Origin: Spirochaetaceae bacterium | GTDB lineage: Bacteria; Spirochaetota; Spirochaetia; DSM-27196; SKKC01 | Length of the DNA stretch: 64,000 nucleotides | Reading direction: 5' to 3' | Assembly: GCA_007694005.1 (NCBI GenBank) | Contig: RECN01000076.1 | Coordinates: 1-64,000 of the forward strand | Part shown: one piece after another, positions 60,315 to 64,000 of the stretch | Position numbering within the stretch: position 1 is the stretch's first letter | Layout: the number at the start of each line of letters is the position of its first letter | Translations under genes and position numbers: made by a program | Notes under the pieces: generated by a model | Told to the model about the DNA's origin: nothing | What the model saw: only the letters and a program-made list of their open reading frames with translations | Databases searched by the model: none

Positions 60315-61361
60315 TTACAGAAACTCCGCCAGAAAAGGCCAGACCTCGTCCTTGTAGTATCGGTGCCCGCCCCTGCCTGCGTACAACCGGCACCGGTCCG
60401 GGACGTCGGCGTCCTCGTAGATACGCTGGACCTCGGAAAATGCCTCTTTTGTCGCGCCAAAAGGGAAAATGTGGTCCTCGATGCCGTTTACGAAGAGAAG
60501 CGGTCGCGGCGCTACGAGCCCCGCTATGTCGCTCATTTCGACGAGGCGGACGATGCCGGGCACAACATTGCACATACAGTGGTGCACCGAGAGTATCGAT
60601 GCCTCAAAACTGCAGAAGTAGCTTCCGGGAACCGCAACAGAAACGCGCTCGTCAAGAGCAGCGGTGAAGAGCGACACGGTGCCGCCCCCGGAGTTGCCGG
60701 TGATCGCAATGCGGGTGCTGTCGATCTCCGGGCGTGTGGCCGCGTAATCCATGAGTCTGCCCATGTCAAACACACGCTCCCCTATGAGGCTGCGGCCGAG
60801 CATGAGTGAACGTCGCTGCAGTTCATCGCAGGAGCTGCCCTTACCGGCATCCATCTCTTCCTGTCGTGCCATTTCCCAGAATCCCCGGACGTCGGGAGCG
60901 ATCACTGCATAGCCTGCTTCCACCGCCTGAAGCGCAATATCCCGGTCGCCCGACTCGCTGTGCCCGCGTTCCTCTTCGTTCTCGTAGTTTCCGACATAGA
61001 TCTCTTTGCCTCGCCGCCCGTGGCCGTGCGGGGTCAGAACCAGGGGAACCGGACTGGCGCTCGATGCAGCCTCCGGCAACAGCAGGTAGAACGGTATCTC
61101 CATGCCTGGTTCGGCGCGCAGATAGTATTTCTCGAGACTATAGCCGTCCCGGACTTCGCGCGACGCGACCCGGCAGTCAAGGGGTTCATCACCCCGTGCA
61201 GCCTGAATATCGTCGAGTCCACTGATCTGCCGGATCTGCTCCCGCACGCGTGTCTGCCACTCAGCAAGAGGAACCTTCTTCCCGGCACGCTGATAGGAAA
61301 GCACCGGTGGCGTCTGAGACAGCACCGCCTGCACATACTGTTTTTCGTTCACATACTGCAT
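60315..61361 (-). CDS. Alpha/beta hydrolase (dienelactone hydrolase / acetyl xylan esterase type)
   Basis: About 348 residues from 61361 (MQYVNEKQ); an ATG 11 codons earlier is possible. The fold is indicated by LVLTPHGHGRRG near 112, VIAPDVRGFWE near 155, the nucleophile elbow GNSGGG near 220, and the C-terminal NGIEDHIFPF (Asp) and GRGGHRYY (His) that complete the Ser-Asp-His triad. No signal peptide, so it is cytoplasmic. It resembles DUF-type hydrolases acting on acylated sugars or esters; specificity is unknown. Confidence 0.8.
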   Translation of the reverse strand: MQYVNEKQYVQAVLSQTPPVLSYQRAGKKVPLAEWQTRVREQIRQISGLDDIQAARGDEPLDCRVASREVRDGYSLEKYYLRAEPGMEIPFYLLLPEAASSASPVPLVLTPHGHGRRGKEIYVGNYENEEERGHSESGDRDIALQAVEAGYAVIAPDVRGFWEMARQEEMDAGKGSSCDELQRRSLMLGRSLIGERVFDMGRLMDYAATRPEIDSTRIAITGNSGGGTVSLFTAALDERVSVAVPGSYFCSFEASILSVHHCMCNVVPGIVRLVEMSDIAGLVAPRPLLFVNGIEDHIFPFGATKEAFSEVQRIYEDADVPDRCRLYAGRGGHRYYKDEVWPFLAEFL

Positions 61362-61458
61362 GCGTGACAGTATGGCACGGAAGACCACCGGCATCGAGTA
61401 AGGAAATCAGCTGCCGGCCTGCCTTGCCGCGCGCATCGCGACCGGATACGCTGAGGCT

Positions 61459-62634
61459 ATGGACAAGAAGCCTTTTCACCTCAAACCCCTCGACTACGCG
61501 ACCGCCCTGAGCTTTGCCGTGTACGCGGCGAGCGTCACGGTCACTCCCATATCGCTTGTCGCACTCTCACGGGAACTCGGTATTTCACTCGTCGGTGGCG
61601 GAACCATAGAAGCGGTGCGGGCGTCACTTCTGATACCGGCGCTCCTCATCAGCGGCTGGGCCGCCGCACACTTCGGCAAGGCGCTTGCACTTGGCGTGAG
61701 CACGGGTCTGCTCGGGGCGGGATTGCTCGCCTACGCGTTCGCTCCGGGATACGCGGCGATTCTCATTGCAGTCGGAATGGTCGGCTTCGGCGGGGGCGTA
61801 ATCGAGGCGCTTCTGAACCCGCTCATACAGGATCTGCACCCCGGTGACTCGGGCCGCTACCTGAATTTCCTGAACGCATTCTTTTCGGTCGGTGTATTTA
61901 TCACGGTGATTTCCGGGGGCGAATGGATCACGCAAGGGGGTTCGTGGCGTTACATCATGGCGGCTCTCGGTGTCCTGTGCCTGGTCGCAGCGATCATTTT
62001 CGTTTCGCTGAAGCACGAAGCTCCCCGGGAAGCCGAGCGCGGTGTACGGGTGGTCATTACCCGCAAGCTTTCGGTACTCCGAAATCCGCGCTTCTGGCTC
62101 TTCTTTCTCATGATGTTTCTCGGTGGAGGTGCCGAAGGCGGCCTGACGTTCTGGAGTGCAAGCTACATACAGCTCGAGTTCGGGAGTGTCGCGCGCATCG
62201 GTGGCATAGGAACGGCGGCCTTTGCGGCAGGTATGATCGTCGGACGGGTCGCGAGCGGGCACTTCGTGCGGCAGCAGCACCTGCAGCGTCTCATAGGCGG
62301 GTCGGCAGTCGGCGGATTCATTGTCGGAATGATTCTTCCACGCTTCAGCGGCATACCGCTTCTTCTCGCGGGGCTCTTTGCCGCCGGGCTGTCCATAGCC
62401 TGCTTCTGGCCGAGCATTCAGTCCTACGCGGCTGACCGTATTGAAGCCGACAACACCGCACTGTTCATCCTGCTTTCCTGCGGTGGCATTCCCGGATTCG
62501 GCTTCGCTGCGTGGATCATGGGAGTGATCGGCGAAAGCGCCGGGTTGAATGCATCACTCTACGTCATACCCGCTTTTCTCGCGCTGCTCGCGGTACTTCT
62601 GTTCATCGAGAGGATGTGGAAGCCGGTAACATGA
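61459..62634 (+). CDS. MFS transporter coupled to an APH-type kinase
   Basis: 391 residues and 12 predicted helices. It resembles FucP-like or small sugar MFS importers (FGGGVIEALLNPLIQDLHPGDSGRYLNFLNAFFSVGVF near 110-145, typical of this group). Its stop overlaps the start of a phosphotransferase gene (ATGA), and that gene overlaps an exported-protein gene in the same way. Coupling to a kinase suggests uptake followed by phosphorylation of a sugar or amino-sugar-like compound, which is inference. Confidence 0.85.
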   Translation: MDKKPFHLKPLDYATALSFAVYAASVTVTPISLVALSRELGISLVGGGTIEAVRASLLIPALLISGWAAAHFGKALALGVSTGLLGAGLLAYAFAPGYAAILIAVGMVGFGGGVIEALLNPLIQDLHPGDSGRYLNFLNAFFSVGVFITVISGGEWITQGGSWRYIMAALGVLCLVAAIIFVSLKHEAPREAERGVRVVITRKLSVLRNPRFWLFFLMMFLGGGAEGGLTFWSASYIQLEFGSVARIGGIGTAAFAAGMIVGRVASGHFVRQQHLQRLIGGSAVGGFIVGMILPRFSGIPLLLAGLFAAGLSIACFWPSIQSYAADRIEADNTALFILLSCGGIPGFGFAAWIMGVIGESAGLNASLYVIPAFLALLAVLLFIERMWKPVT

Positions 62635-63596
62635 GCGGCACCTTCCGAGCCTCGATTTCCGACGTAGAAGCGCTTGTACAGGCGCACGGGTACACCGCGG
62701 GCGCGGTAAAACCCGTACCCGGTGGACACTTCAACGAAAGCTACTACATACGTACCGTACAGGGTCCCGATCTTGTCGTGCGTATCGCACCTCCTCCCGA
62801 CGCCGGTCTGCTGTTCTACGAACGCGGCATGATGGCCCAGGAACCCGAGATCCACGACATCGTGCGGCGGCGTACCGATCTGCCAGTCCCGGAGATCATT
62901 GCCTTCGACAACACCCACCGCCACATCAACCGTGACGCCATCATTATGGAGCGTCTGCCCGGTCGGCCGCTCGCCCACACACGGCTGTCGCGCGAGGCAA
63001 TGGACGCGCTTATGCGCGACATCGGAAGCGCGCTCGCACGGCTGCATCGTACCTGTCACGCGCGTCAGTACGGATATCTCGGTGCGCATGCGCCCATGAA
63101 CCCGGCGGACCGCTGGAGCGACGCCTTCCTGGACATGTGGGACAGGCTCATGGGCGACCTCGAGGGCTGTGGGGTGTTTCTGCCCGAGCATGCTGATGAT
63201 GCACGTCGCGCTATCGAACATAATCTTGAAGCCTTTGACTACGCGGGCCCTGCGCGGCTCCTGCACATGGATATCTGGACGCAGAACATCCTCGTCGACC
63301 ATGAAGGAACCCTCTGCGGCATTATCGACTGGGACCGCGCCCTGTGGGGCGACCCGGGTATCGAGTTCGCCGTCCTCGCCTACTGCGGATTCGACAACGA
63401 GGCCTTCCGCGAGGGCTATGGGGAATGGCCGGGCGACGGCGCGTCGAACGAGACCAGCGCGGACGTGCGCATGCGTTTCTATCATCTCTATGAAGTGCTG
63501 AAGTATCCGGTAATCTGGACGCTCAGGGGCGGTCGCGGAGAGAGGATTGCCTCGTACCGCGATTACGGATTATCAATGATCAGGGAGCTATTATGA
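62631..63596 (+). CDS. APH/choline-kinase-family phosphotransferase
   Basis: 321 residues from 62631, an ATG overlapping the previous stop. The protein-kinase-like fold shows PVPGGHFNESYYI near 28, DLVVRIAPP near 48, the catalytic HMDIWTQN near 215 and the metal-binding IIDWDRALWGDP near 233. Members phosphorylate aminoglycosides, sugars, choline or amino acids. The operon setting (MFS transporter before it, exported protein after it) fits catabolism better than resistance, but neither is proved. Confidence 0.85.
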   Translation: MSGTFRASISDVEALVQAHGYTAGAVKPVPGGHFNESYYIRTVQGPDLVVRIAPPPDAGLLFYERGMMAQEPEIHDIVRRRTDLPVPEIIAFDNTHRHINRDAIIMERLPGRPLAHTRLSREAMDALMRDIGSALARLHRTCHARQYGYLGAHAPMNPADRWSDAFLDMWDRLMGDLEGCGVFLPEHADDARRAIEHNLEAFDYAGPARLLHMDIWTQNILVDHEGTLCGIIDWDRALWGDPGIEFAVLAYCGFDNEAFREGYGEWPGDGASNETSADVRMRFYHLYEVLKYPVIWTLRGGRGERIASYRDYGLSMIRELL

Positions 63597-64000
63597 AACA
63601 GACAGTGAAAACGGTATTGTTGGTTGGTGTTTTTACGATTCTCGCAGTCACGGGCCTCGCTGCCCAGTCAGCCGGCGGGGGCTTGAGCGTCTTTGTCCCC
63701 GAGTCGCTGTACATAGCGGGCGAGGGCTCATTGAGCATAGAAACGGGGTTTCAGACCGCGATTGGAATCGGTGGTGGATTAAGTGTGCCGATCGGCATTG
63801 CATATAATCAGATCTACGGGCTCATGCCGTCGCGCGAAACAGACGACTACACGGCGAACAGACCCTGGTTCTATTCCGACAGTCTCGTGACCTTTGTTCT
63901 GGTACAGGCATCTGTCGGATCGGGACCGGTGTACGTAAACCTCTTCGGCGGTGGCGCGGGCAACTGGAATATCGCGATACGACCGCTGACGGTAAATATC
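63593..64000 (+). CDS. Exported, possibly outer-membrane protein (partial, C-terminus outside window)
   Basis: The frame is open for 136 codons to the window edge. A clear signal peptide (MKQTVKT... to LAAQS) is followed by glycine- and aromatic-rich alternating strands (GGLSVFVPESLY, SIETGFQTAIGIGGG, FGGGAGNW), typical of spirochaetal beta-barrel or surface proteins. The ATG overlaps the kinase stop (ATGA), so it is coupled to the MFS-kinase operon and could be the outer-membrane porin for the same substrate (inference). Confidence 0.7.
   Translation, partial: MKQTVKTVLLVGVFTILAVTGLAAQSAGGGLSVFVPESLYIAGEGSLSIETGFQTAIGIGGGLSVPIGIAYNQIYGLMPSRETDDYTANRPWFYSDSLVTFVLVQASVGSGPVYVNLFGGGAGNWNIAIRPLTVNI

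Noticed and set aside
1-64000. tRNA, rRNA, CRISPR arrays, insertion sequences
   Set aside because: The gaps between genes are short and I found no cloverleaf, spaced-repeat array or transposase-like frame in them.

Overview
The window looks like the chromosome of a free-living, moderately GC-rich spirochaete (Spirochaetota; a Spirochaeta/Alkalispirochaeta-type organism is the best guess). This is inferred from mature N-termini of exported binding proteins of the GGGQESG / GQQGE type, an oxygen-sensor-like ODP domain, a staphyloxanthin-type CrtQ-CrtO pair and many sugar and acid-sugar catabolic genes. About 55 genes are dense, mostly in short operons with clear Shine-Dalgarno sites. I see no tRNA, rRNA, CRISPR, insertion sequence or integrase, and no stretch over 300 bases without a gene.

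Layout. 1-4377 (minus): a HEAT-repeat/family 2 glycosyltransferase fusion, cut by the window edge, preceded by an ODP-GGDEF-receiver protein whose three domains all lack key active-site residues. 4441-7642: a GH16-like lipoprotein, an exported protein and crtQ-crtO. 7708-19172: an arabinose/galactoside utilisation locus. It holds an (alpha/alpha)6 glycosidase and a GH43 enzyme (plus strand), a GH42 - ABC sugar importer operon, a LacI regulator, araA and araD. Three identical 14-bp palindromes (TGTGCACGTGCACA) lie beside good sigma70 promoters, so one LacI-type regulator probably controls GH42/ABC, araA-lacI and araD. Ribulokinase (araB) is absent from the window. 19215-28950: an AraC regulator with a GH4 glycosidase, a P1B ATPase with a CSC instead of a CPC motif, a catalytically degenerate NagB-LmbE fusion with an exported transglutaminase-like protein, and an MFS transporter.

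29152-35557 is devoted to phosphate: pstS-pstC-pstA-pstB, with pstC interrupted by an in-frame amber codon and pstS apparently frameshifted at its start. Two arrays of 11-bp-spaced repeats resemble Pho boxes. A Fic-like protein and a Na/Pi-type transporter run the other way. aroA (with two altered PEP-pocket positions) and an AEC permease follow. 37931-47249 is an acid-sugar/glycerate block: a four-carbon acid sugar kinase (DUF1537), a PdxA2-type dehydrogenase, an HbpS/GlcG protein, the CdaR regulator, a GntP permease, tartronate semialdehyde reductase, a TPR protein, glycerate 2-kinase and an SDR. Together they could take up C4/C3 sugar acids and deliver triose phosphate and 2-phosphoglycerate.

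47393-50774 holds rdgB, a P-loop/DRTGG protein, a putative AbiC-like membrane protein and adk, the last three tightly packed. 50830-55006 is a LysR regulator beside a tctCBA tripartite tricarboxylate transporter. 55139-58985 is a second phosphate/polyphosphate block: a PRUNE-like exopolyphosphatase, an unknown protein, a DUF47 PhoU-like protein and Pit. 59061-64000 holds an MFS transporter, an alpha/beta hydrolase and a translationally coupled MFS - APH-type kinase - exported protein operon that leaves the window.

A recurring theme is proteins whose fold is recognisable but whose catalytic motifs are altered (ODP-GGDEF-REC, NagB-LmbE, Fic, Na/Pi, P-type ATPase, AroA, SDR). These assignments rest on reading motifs by eye.
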